From Ptiloglossa arizonensis (taxonomy: Eukaryota > Arthropoda > Insecta > Hymenoptera > Colletidae), in contig NW_027478514.1 in NCBI RefSeq assembly GCF_051014685.1, positions 991,281-1,055,280 on the forward strand: a DNA stretch of 64,000 nt, written 5' to 3'. Shown here one piece after another: positions 55,401 through 64,000 of the stretch (its first letter is position 1; each line of letters starts with the position of its first letter). The notes below the pieces were generated by a model. It saw nothing but the letters and a program-made list of their open reading frames with translations, was not told the DNA's origin and ran no database searches. The position numbers and the translations under genes were made by a program.

Positions 55401-56747
55401 TTTGCAAGTCTGATACTCGAAACCAATAAGTACTATGGCCTAGAGCAAAAATACACACACCGCTGTAATCGGGCGAGTTTCTGCTTTCAGATGCAATAGG
55501 AATTTCTCGAGTTCGTCAATTCGTTCGCGAGATATGGGAGTTTGAAGTTAAGGAATGGTTGTGCAACCATCAAAATTTTCGCAAGTCTGATTCCCGAAAC
55601 CTTTAACTACAAAGTCCTAGGGGAAAAATACACATACCCTTGTAATCGGGCGATTTTCTATTTTCAGATGCAACAGGAATTTCTCGAGTTCGTCAATCCG
55701 TTCGCGAGATATGGGAGTTTGAATTTAAGGAACGGTTGAGAAACCATCAAAATTTTCGCATGTCTGATACTCGAAACCAATAACTACAGAGGCCTAGGGC
55801 AAAAATACACATACCGTTGTAATCGGGCGAGTTTCTGCTTTCAGATGCAATAGGAATTTCTCGAGTTCGTCAATTCGTTCGCGAGATATGGGAGTTTGAA
55901 GTTAAGGAATGGTTGAGCAACCATCAAAATTTTCGCAAGTCTGATTCCCGAAACCAATAACTACAAAGGCCTAGGGGAAAAGTACACATACCGTTGAAAT
56001 CGGGCGAGTTTCTGCTTTCAGATGCAATAGGAATTTCTCGTGTTCGTCAATCCGTTCGCGAGATATGGGAGTTTGAAGTTGAGGAATGGTTGAGAAACCA
56101 TCAAAATATTCGCTTGTCTGATACTCGAAACCAATAACTACTATGGCCTAGGGCAAAAATAAACATACCGTTGTAATCGGGCGACTTTCTGCTTTCAGAT
56201 GCAACAGGAATTTCTCGAGTTCGTCAATTCGTTCGCGAGATATGGGAGTTTGAAGTTAAGAAATGGTTGAGCAACCATCAAAATTTTCGCAAGTCTGATT
56301 CCCGAAACCAATAACTACAAAGGCCTAGGGGAAACATGCACATACCGTTGTAATCGGGCGAGTTTCTACTTTCAGATGCAATAGGAGTTTCTCGAGTTCG
56401 TCAATCCGTTCGCGAGATATGGGAGTTTGACGTTCAGGAATGGATGAGAAACCATAAAAATTTTCGCTGGTCTGATACTCGAAACCAATAACTGGAATGG
56501 CCTATGAGAAAAGTACACACACCATTGTAATGGGGCGGGTTTCTGCTTTCAGAAGCAATAGGAATTTCTCGTGTTCGTCAATCCGTTCGCGAGATATGGG
56601 AGTTTGAAGTTAAGGGATGGTTGAGAAACCATCAAAATTTTCGCAAGTCTGATTCCCGAAACCAATAACTACAAAGGCCCAGGGGAAAAATACACATACC
56701 GAGGTAATCGGGCGAGATTCTACTTTCAGATGCAACAGGAATTTCTG

Positions 56748-56971
56748 GAGTTCGTCAATCCGTTCGCGAGATATGGGAGTTTGAAGTTAGGGAATGGGTG
56801 AGAAACCATCAAAATTTTCGCTGGTCTGATACTCGAAACCAATAACTGGAATGGCTTAGGGGAAAAGTACACATACCGTTGAAATCGGGTGAGTTTCTGC
56901 TGTCAGATGCAATAGGAATTTCTCGAGTTCGTCAATTCCTTCGCGAGATATGGGAGTTTGAAGTTAAGGAA
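56748..56971 (+). repeat. 224-bp block identical to 11988-12211
   Basis: This is the right-hand member of the long-range identical pair. Here the block sits among related monomers: 46.16-46.32 kb carries a similar but not identical version (gaacgggtgag, gaaatcgggcgag). This neighbourhood is therefore the more likely source of the variant, with the 12-kb copy as the transplant. Confidence 0.93.
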
Positions 56972-57668
56972 TGGTTGAGCAACCATCAAAATTTTCGCAA
57001 GTCTGATTCCCGAAACCAATAACTACAAAGGCCTAGGGGAAAAATACACATACCGTTGTAATCGGGCGAGTTTCTACTTTCAGATGAAACAGGAATTTCT
57101 CGATTTCGTCAATCCGTTCGCGAGATATGGGAGTTTGAAGTTAAGGAATGGTTGAGAAACCATCAAAAATTTCGCTGGTCTGATACTCGAAACCAATAAC
57201 TGGAATGCCCTAGGGGAAAAGTACACACTCCATTGTAATGGGGCGAGTTTCTACTTTCAGATGCAACAGGAATTTCTCGAGTTCGTCAATCCGTTCGTGA
57301 GATATGGGAGTTTGAAATTAAGGAATGGTTGAGAAACCATCAAAATTTTCGCTGGTCTGATACTCGAAACGAATAAGTACTATGGCCTAGAGCAAAAATA
57401 CACACACCGCTGTAATCGGGCGAGTTTCTGCTTTCAGATGCAAGAAGAATTTGTCGAGTTCGTCAATTCGTTCGCGAGATATGGGAGTTTGAAGTTAAGG
57501 AATGGTTGTGCAACCATCAAAATTTTCGCAAGTCTGATTCCCGAAACCTATAACTACAAAGTCCTAGGGGAAAAATACACATACCCTTGTAATCGGGCGA
57601 GTTTCTACTTTCAGATGCAACAGGAATTTCTCGAGTTCGTCAATCCGTTCGCGAGATATGGGAGTTTG

Positions 57669-57845
57669 AATTTAAGGAACGGTTGAGAAACCATCAAAAT
57701 TTTCGCATGTCTGATACTCGAAACCAATAACTACAGAGGCCTAGGGCAAAAATACACATACCGCTGTAATCGGGCGAGTTTCTGCTTTCAGATGCAATAG
57801 GAATTTCTCGAGTTCGTCAATTCGTTCGCGAGATATGGGAGTTTG
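57669..57845 (+). repeat. Representative monomer, subfamily E (177 bp)
   Basis: The linked variants are aatttaaggaacgg at the start, gcatgtctg, aactacagaggcc, tagggcaaaaatacac, tttctgctttcag, atgcaatagg and caattcgttcg. This form dominates 45.7-47.9 kb and most of 52.4-64 kb. Single diagnostic features of it (gggcaaaaatac, tctgctttc) also occur further left in recombinant monomers. Confidence 0.85.
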
Positions 57846-58779
57846 AAATTAAGGAATGGTTGAGAAACCATCAAAATTTTCGCAAGTCTGATACTCGAAA
57901 CCAATAACTACTATGGCCTAGGGCAAAAATACACATACCGCTGTAATCCGGCGAGTTTCTACTTTCAGATGCAACAGGAATTTCTCGAGTTCGTCAATCC
58001 GTTCGCGAGATATGGGAGTTTGAATTTAAGGAACGGTTGAGAAACCATCAAAATTTTCGCATGTCTGATACTCGAAACCAATAACTACAGAGGCCTAGGG
58101 CAAAAATACACATACCGTTGTAATCGCGCGAGTTTCTGCTTTCAGATGCAATAGGAATTTCTCGTGTTCGTCAATCCGTTCGCGAGATATGGGAGTTTGA
58201 AATTAAGGAATGGTTGAGAAACCATCAAAATATTCGCATGTCTGATACTCGAAACCAATAACTAATATGGCCTAGGGCAAAAATACACATACCGTTGTAA
58301 TCGGGCTACTTTCTGCTTTCAGATGCAACAGGAATTTCTCGAGTTCGTCAATTCGTTCGCGAGATATGGGAGTTTGAAGTTAAGAAATGGTTGAGCAACC
58401 ATCAAAATTTTCGCAAGTCTGATACTCGAAACCAATAAGTACTATGGCCTAGAGCAAAAATACACACACCGCTGTAATCGGGCGAGTTTCTGCTTTCAGA
58501 TGCAATAGGAATTTCTCGAGTTCGTCAATTCGTTCGCGAGATATGGGAGTTTGAAGTTAAGGAATGGTTGGGCAACCATCAAAATTTTCGCAAGTCTGAT
58601 TCCCGAAACCAATAACTACAGAGGCCTAGGGGAAAAATACACATACCGTTGTAATCGGGCGAGTTTCTGCTTCCAGATGCAATAGGAATTTCTCGAGTTC
58701 GTCAATTCGTTCGTGAGATATGGGAGTTTGAAGTTAAGGAATGGTTGAGAAACCATCAAAATTTTCGCATGTCTGATAC

Positions 58780-59633
58780 TCGCAACCAATAACTACTATG
58801 GCCTAGGGCAAAAATACAGACACCGCTGTAATCGGGCGAGTTTCTGCTTTCAGATGCAACAAGAATTTCGCGAGTTCGTCAATTCGTTCGCGAGATATGG
58901 GAGTTTGAAGTTAAGGAATGGTTGAGCAACCATCAAAATTTTCGCAAGTCTGATACTCGAAACCCATAACTACTACGGCCTAGGGGAAAAGTACACACAC
59001 CATTGTAATCGGGCGAGTTTCTACTTTCAGATGCAAGAGGAATTTCTCGTGTTCGTCAATCCGTTCGCGAGATATGGGAGTTTGAGGTTAAGGAATGGTT
59101 GAGAAACCATCAAAATTTTCGCAAGTCTAATACTCGAAATAAATAACTACAAAGGCCTAGGGGAAAAATACAGACACCGCTGTAATCGGGCGAGTTTCTG
59201 CTTTCAGATGCAACAAGAATTTCGCGAGTTCGTCAATTCGTTCGCGAGATATGGGAGTTTGAAGTTAAGGAATGGTTGAGAAACCATCAAAATTTTCGCA
59301 AGTCTGATACTCGAAACCCATAACTACTATGGCCTAGGGGAAAAGTACACACACCATTGTAATCGGGCGAGTTTCTACTTTCAGATGCAAGAGGAATTTC
59401 TCGTGTTCGTCAATCCGTTCGCGAGATATGGGAGTTTGAGGTTAAGGAATGGTTGAGAAACCATCAAAATTTTCGCATGTCTGATACTCGCAACCAATAA
59501 CTACTATGGCCTAGGGCAAAAATACAGACACCGCTGTAATCGGGCGAGTTTCTGCTTTCAGATGCAACAAGAATTTCGCGAGTTCGTCAATTCGTTCGCG
59601 AGATATGGGAGTTTGAAGTTAAGGAATGGTTGA
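58780..59633 (+). repeat. Tandem dimers, three rounds (354 bp)
   Basis: The rare variant cagacaccgctg occurs at 58817, 59171 and 59525, exactly 354 bp apart, each followed by gcaacaagaatttcgcgag. The middle round differs by gggaaaaata in place of gggcaaaaata, so one partner monomer has been exchanged. Confidence 0.9.
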
Positions 59634-60504
59634 GCAACCATCAAAATTTTCGCAAGCTTGATTCCCGAAACCAATAACTACAGAGGCCAAGGGGAAAAAT
59701 ACACATACCGTTGTAATCGGGCGAGTTTCTACTTTCAGATGCAACTAGAATTTCTCGAGTTCGTCAATCCGTTCGCGAGATATGGGAGTTTGAAGTTAAG
59801 GAATGGTTGAGAAGCCATCAAAAATTTCGCTGGTCTGATACTCGAAACCAATAACTGGAATGGCCTAGGGAAGAAGTACACACACAATTGTAATCGGGCG
59901 AGTTTCTACTTTCAGATGCAACAGGAATTTCTCGAGTTCGTCAATCCGTTCGCGAGATATGGGAGTTTGAAGTTAAGGAATGGTTGAGAAACCATCAAAA
60001 TTTTCGCAAGTCTGATACTCGAAACCCATAACTACTATGGCCTAGGGGAAAAGTACACACACCATTGTAATCGGGCGAGTTTCTACTTTCAGATGCAAGA
60101 GGAATTTCTCGTGTTCGTCAATCCGTTCGCGAGATATGGGAGTTTGAGGTTAAGGAATGGTTGAGAAACCATCAAAATTTTCGCAAGTCTAATACTCGAA
60201 ATAAATAACTACAAAGGCCTAGGGGAAAAATACACATACCGTTGTAATCGGGCGAGTTTCTGCTTTCAGATGCAACAAGAATTTCTCGTGTTCGTCAATT
60301 CGTTCGCGAGATACGGGAGTTTGAAGTTAAGGAATGGTTGAGCAACCATAAAAATTTTCGCATGTCTGATTCTCGAAACCAATAACCACAAAGGCCTAGG
60401 GGAAAAATATACATACCGTTGTAATCGCGCGAGTTTCTGCTTTCAGATGCAACAGGAATTTCTCGAGTTCGTCAATCCGTTCGCGAGATATGGGAGTTTG
60501 AAAT

Positions 60505-62976
60505 TAAGGAATGGTTGAGAAACCATCAAAATTTTCGCAAGTCTGATACTCGAAACCAATAACTACTATGGCCTAGGGCAAAAATACACACACCGCTGTA
60601 ATCGGGCGAGTTTCTGCTTTCAGATGCAACAAGAATTTCGCGAGTTCGTCAATTCGTTCGCGAGATATGGGAGTTTGAAGATAAGGAATGGTTGAGCAAC
60701 CATCAAAATTTTCGCAAGTCTGATTCCCGAAACCAATAACTACAGAGGCCAAGGCGAAAAACACACATACCGTTGTAATCGGGCGAGTTTCTACTTTCAG
60801 ATGCAACAAGAATTTCTCGAGTTCGTCAATCCGTTCGCGAGATATGGGAGTTTGAAGTTAAGGAATGGTTGAGGAGCCATCAAAAATTTCGCTGGTCTGA
60901 TACTCGAAACCAATAACTGCAATGGCCTAGGGAAGAAGTACACACACAATTGTAATCGGGCGAGTTTCTACTTTCAGATGCAACAGGAATTTCTCGAGTT
61001 CGTCAATCCGTTCGCGAGATATGGGAGTTTGAAGTTAAGGAATGTTCGAGAAACCATCAAAATTTTCGCAAGTCTGATACTCGAAACCCATAACTACTAT
61101 GGCCTAGGGGAAAAGTACACACACCATTGTAATCGGGCGAGTTTCTGCTTTCAGATGCAAGAGGAATTTCTCGTGTTCGTCAATCCGTTCGCGAGATATG
61201 GGAGTTTCAGGTTAAGGAATGGTTGAGAAACCATCAAAATTTTCGCAAGTCTAATACTCGAAACAAATAACTACAAAGGCCTAGGGGAAAAATACACATA
61301 CTGTTGTAATCGCGCGAGTTTCTGCTTTCAGATGCAACAGGAATTTCACGAGTTTGTCAATCCGTTCGCGAGATATGGGAGTTTGAAATTAAGGAATGGT
61401 TGAGAAACCATTAAAATTTTCGCAAGTCTGATTCCCGAAACCAATAACTACTATGGCCTAGGGCAAAAATACACATACCGCTGTAATCCGGCGAATTTCT
61501 GCTTTCAGATGCAACAAGAATTTCTCGAGTTCGTCAATTCGTTCGCGAGATATGGGAGCTTGAAGTTAAGGAATGGTTGAGAAACCATCAAAATTTTCGC
61601 ATGTCTGATACTCGAAACCAATAACTACTATGGCCTAGGGCAAAAATACACATACCGCTGTAATCCGGCGAATTTCTGCTTTCAGATGCAACAAGAATTT
61701 CTCGAGTTCGTCAATCCGTTCGCGAGATATGGGAGTTTGAAATTAAGGAATGGTTGAGAAACCATCAAAAATTTCGCTGGTCTGATACTCGAAACCAATA
61801 ACTGGAATGGCCTAGGGGAAAAGTACACACACCATTGTAATGGGGCGAGTTTCTACTTTCAGATGCAACAGGAATTTCTCGAGTTCGTCAATCCGTTCGC
61901 GAGGTATGGGAGTTTGAAGTTAAGGAATGGTTGAGAAACCATCAAAATTTTCGCAAGTCTGATACTCGAAACCAATAACTACTATGGCCTAGGGCAAAAA
62001 TACACATACCGCTGTAATTAGGCGAATTTCTGCTTTCAGATCCAACAAGAATTTCTCGAGTTCGTCAATTCGTTCGCGAGATATGGGAGTTTGCATATAA
62101 GGAATGGTTGAGAAACCATCAAAATTTTCGCATGTCTGATACTCGAAACCAATAACTACTATGGCCTAGGGCAAAAATACACGTACCCTTGCAATCGGGC
62201 GAGTTTCTGCTTTCAGATGGAATAGGAATTTCTCGTGGTCGTCAATCCGTTCGCGAGATATGGGAGTTCGAAGTTAAGGAATGGTTGAGAAACCATCAAA
62301 ATTTTCGCAAGTCTGATACTCGAAACCAATAACTACTATGGCCTAGGGCAAAAATACACACACCGCTGTAATCGGGCGAGTTTCTGCTTTCAGATGCAAC
62401 AAGAATTTCGCGAGTTCGTCAATTCGTTCGCGAGATATGGGAGTTTGAAGATAAGGAATGGTTGAGCAACCATCAAAATTTTCGCAAGTCTGATTCCCGA
62501 AACCAATAACTACAGAGGCCAAGGCGAAAAACACACATACCGTTGTAATCGGGCGAGTTTCTACTTTCAGATGCAACAAGAATTTCTCGAGTTCGTCAAT
62601 CCGTTCGCGAGATATGGGAGTTTGAAGTTAAGGAATGGTTGAGGAGCCATCAAAAATTTCGCTGGTCTGATACTCGAAACCAATAACTGCAATGGCCTAG
62701 GGAAGAAGTACACACACAATTGTAATCGGGCGAGTTTCTACTTTCAGATGCAACAGGAATTTCTCGAGTTCGTCAATCCGTTCGCGAGATATGGGAGTTT
62801 GAAGTTAAGGAATGTTCGAGAAACCATCAAAATTTTCGCAAGTCTGATACTCGAAACCCATAACTACTATGGCCTAGGGGAAAAGTACACACACCATTGT
62901 AATCGGGCGAGTTTCTGCTTTCAGATGCAAGAGGAATTTCTCGTGTTCGTCAATCCGTTCGCGAGATATGGGAGTT
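60505..62976 (+). repeat. 10-monomer offset duplication (1770 bp step)
   Basis: Bases 60505-61206 match 62275-62976 at exactly 1770 bp, or 10 x 177. Shared rare forms are gaagataagg, gaggccaaggcg, aaaacacacatacc, gaggagccatc, actgcaatgg and gaatgttcgag. The copies part where 61207 reads caggtt and 62977 reads gaagtt. Confidence 0.9.
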
Positions 62977-63332
62977 TGAAGTTAAGGAATGGTTGAGGAG
63001 CCATCAAAAATTTCGCTGGTCTGATACTCGAAACCAATAACTGCAATGGCCTAGGGAAGAAGTACACACACAATTGTAATCGGGCGAGTTTCTACTTTCA
63101 GATGCAACAGGAATTTCTCGAGTTCGTCAATCCGTTCGCGAGATATGGGAGTTTGAAGTTAAGGAATGTTCGAGAAACCATCAAAATTTTCGCAAGTCTG
63201 ATACTCGAAACCCATAACTACTATGGCCTAGGGGAAAAGTACACACACCATTGTAATCGGGCGAGTTTCTGCTTTCAGATGCAAGAGGAATTTCTCGTGT
63301 TCGTCAATCCGTTCGCGAGATATGGGAGTTTC
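62625..63332 (+). repeat. Tandem dimer duplication (2 x 354 bp)
   Basis: Units 62625-62978 and 62979-63332 are two monomers each and carry the same series (gaggagccatc, tagggaagaag, gaatgttcgag, gaaacccataac, gcaagaggaatttctcgtg). After it the sequence matches 62.10-62.33 kb at an offset of 1239 bp (7 monomers; cgtacccttgcaatc at 62182 and 63421). The 10-mer, 2-mer and 7-mer events therefore overlap here. Confidence 0.9.
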
Positions 63333-64000
63333 AGGTTAAGGAATGGTTGAGAAACCATCAAAATTTTCGCATGTCTGATACTCGAAACCAATAACTACTA
63401 TGGCCTAGGGCAAAAATACACGTACCCTTGCAATCGGGCGAGTTTCTGCTTTCAGATGGAATAGGAATTTCTCGTGGTCGTCAATCCGTTCGCGAGATAT
63501 GGGAGTTCGAAGTTAAGGAATGGTTGAGAAACCATCAAAATTTTCGCAAGTCTGATACTCGAAACAAATAACTACAAAGGCCTAGGGGAAAAATACACAT
63601 ACCGTTGTAATCGGGCGAATTTCTACTTTCAGATGAAACAGGAATTTCTCGAGTTCGTCCATCCGTTCGCGAGATATGGGAGTTTGAAGTTAAGGAATGG
63701 TTGAGAAACCATCAAAAATTTCGCTGGTCTGATACTCGAAACCAATAACTGGAATGGCCTAGGGGAAAAGTACACACACCATTGTAATGGGGCGAGTTTC
63801 TACTTTCAGAAGCAACAGGAACTTCGCGAGTTCGTCAATCCGTTCGCGAGATATGGGAGTTTGAATTTAAGGAACGGTTGAGAAACCATCAAAATTTTCG
63901 CAAGTCTGATACTCGAACCAATAACCACAGAGGCCTAGGGCAAAAATACACATACCGTTGTAATCGGGCGAGTTTCTGCTTTCAGATGCAATAGGAGTTT

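Larger units (their letters stand above)
52441..58400 (+). repeat. Satellite domain 7: E-like monomers with a C/B island
   Basis: E-like monomers with gaaacctataactac, aaagtcctagg, ggttgtgcaacc and cctagagc fill 52.45-53.5 kb and most of 55.3-58.4 kb. Between about 53.5 and 55.3 kb is an island of A/B/C/D monomers like those of domain 6. Long-step repeats include the ggttgtgcaacc block at 52.72, 53.08, 55.56 and 57.50 kb (52.66 to 57.44 kb is 4778 bp or 27 monomers; 53.07 to 55.54 kb is 2477 bp or 14). Confidence 0.83.
1..64000 (+). repeat. 177-bp satellite array spanning the whole window
   Basis: The block beginning aagttaagg recurs at 1, 178, 355, 532, 709 and 886 and then every 177 bp (176 bp for one subfamily) to the end of the window, giving about 361 monomers. 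All copies read in the same direction and both window ends cut through a monomer, so neither array edge is present. The consensus is about 42% G+C. Landmarks in order, with monomer position 1 at the first a of aagttaagg: a dyad atggtt-gaga-aaccat at 11-26, the self-complementary aaaattttt-like core aaaatttt at 28-35, cctagg at about 72-77, gtaatcggg at about 98-105, ctcgag at 139-144 and tcgcga at about 158-163. No non-satellite insertion was seen. A centromeric or pericentromeric role is inferred from monomer length, purity and HOR structure; the family is not one I can name. Confidence 0.98.
58401..64000 (+). repeat. Satellite domain 8: E-like monomers to the window end
   Basis: Local hallmarks are gaaacccataac, tctaatactcg, gaaataaataac, aatttcgcgag, catcaaaaatttcgctgg, tagggaagaagtac, cacacaattg and cgtacccttgcaatc. 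The array continues off the right edge. The last bases, atgcaataggagttt at about 63986-64000, resemble the start of the gacgttcagg block at 45.77 and 56.38 kb, so a third copy may lie just outside. A lost base is seen near 63916 (actcgaacca). Confidence 0.83.

Noticed and set aside
1..64000. CRISPR array
   Set aside because: The repeats are 177 bp and contiguous. There are no unique spacers, no leader and no cas genes.
1..64000. CENP-B box in the monomer
   Set aside because: The gtaatcggg segment matches only the 3' half of the nTTCGnnnnAnnCGGGn core (AnnCGGG), and no TTCG stands at the required distance before it. The ttcgtcaatccg segment fails at the A and CGGG positions.
1..64000. tRNA-derived repeat or RNA polymerase III promoter (gagttcgtcaatcc resembling a B box)
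   Set aside because: Against the B-box pattern GGTTCGANTCC the spacing is two bases too long, and I found no A box at a suitable distance upstream and no cloverleaf fold.
1..64000. Known satellite families such as Arabidopsis 178/180-bp, Brassica CentBr, human alpha satellite or Rhynchospora Tyba
   Set aside because: The length is similar to some of these, but the sequence I can recall of the Arabidopsis and Brassica repeats is not recognisable here, and the rest are rejected on length or lack of key motifs. A repeat-database search would be decisive.
12..64000. Restriction-like palindromes (ctcgag, tcgcga, cctagg, aggcct) as protein-binding operators
   Set aside because: They recur once per monomer because the monomer recurs. 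Nothing ties them to a regulator. They only predict a 177-bp ladder on digestion.

Overview
The whole 64-kb window is one uninterrupted satellite DNA array. A monomer of 177 bp (about 42% G+C in the consensus I read off) is repeated head to tail, all in one orientation, about 361 times from the first base to the last. I saw no unique sequence, no gene, no RNA gene, no transposon or retrotransposon insertion, no inversion and no array edge. A nucleosome-scale monomer with higher-order repeats (HORs) and very similar large internal duplications is typical of the centromeric or heterochromatic satellites of a eukaryote, most plausibly a plant or another complex eukaryote. I do not recognise the family and cannot name the species. 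Centromere identity is an inference, not something the sequence shows.

Monomers fall into linked-variant subfamilies. I call them A (tactcg, ctactatgg), B (ttcccg, ctacaaagg, ataccgttg), C (gctggtctg, ctggaatgg, often tttgagatg), D (a 176-bp form, gatttccg plus one A fewer in the A-run) and E (gcatgtctg, acagaggcc, gggcaaaaatac, tctgctttc). The mixture changes along the window. Approximate layout: 1-11.7 kb, an irregular HOR stepping by 13-16 monomers, itself part of a ~9.9-kb super-repeat. 11.7-14.9 kb, a 9-monomer tandem duplication. 14.3-18.3 kb, a stretch with an abnormal density of one-base indels, probably assembly error. 18.3-30.2 kb, 13-, 5- and 8-monomer duplications. 30.2-45.6 kb, an 8492-bp (48-monomer) tandem duplication whose second copy is shorter by exactly 1 and 8 monomers. 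45.7-47.9 kb, a block of more divergent E-like monomers. 47.9-52.4 kb, C/B-rich sequence again. 52.4-64 kb, mainly E-like monomers with dimer, 7-mer and 10-mer duplications.

Every duplication step I measured (354, 529, 885, 1239, 1416, 1592, 1770, 1945, 2301, 2477, 2830, 8492 and 9900 bp) is a whole number of monomers once the 176-bp forms are counted. This fits in-register unequal exchange or replication-based copying. Because 177 = 3 x 59, open frames pass from one monomer to the next in phase. The 61-82-codon open frames scattered through the array are by-products of this and are not annotated as genes. The most useful leads are the 8.5-kb tandem duplication with its homology-flanked size difference, a 224-bp block identical across 44.8 kb, a conserved dyad with a GNRA-type loop in nearly every monomer, the lack of CpG depletion, and the indel cluster.
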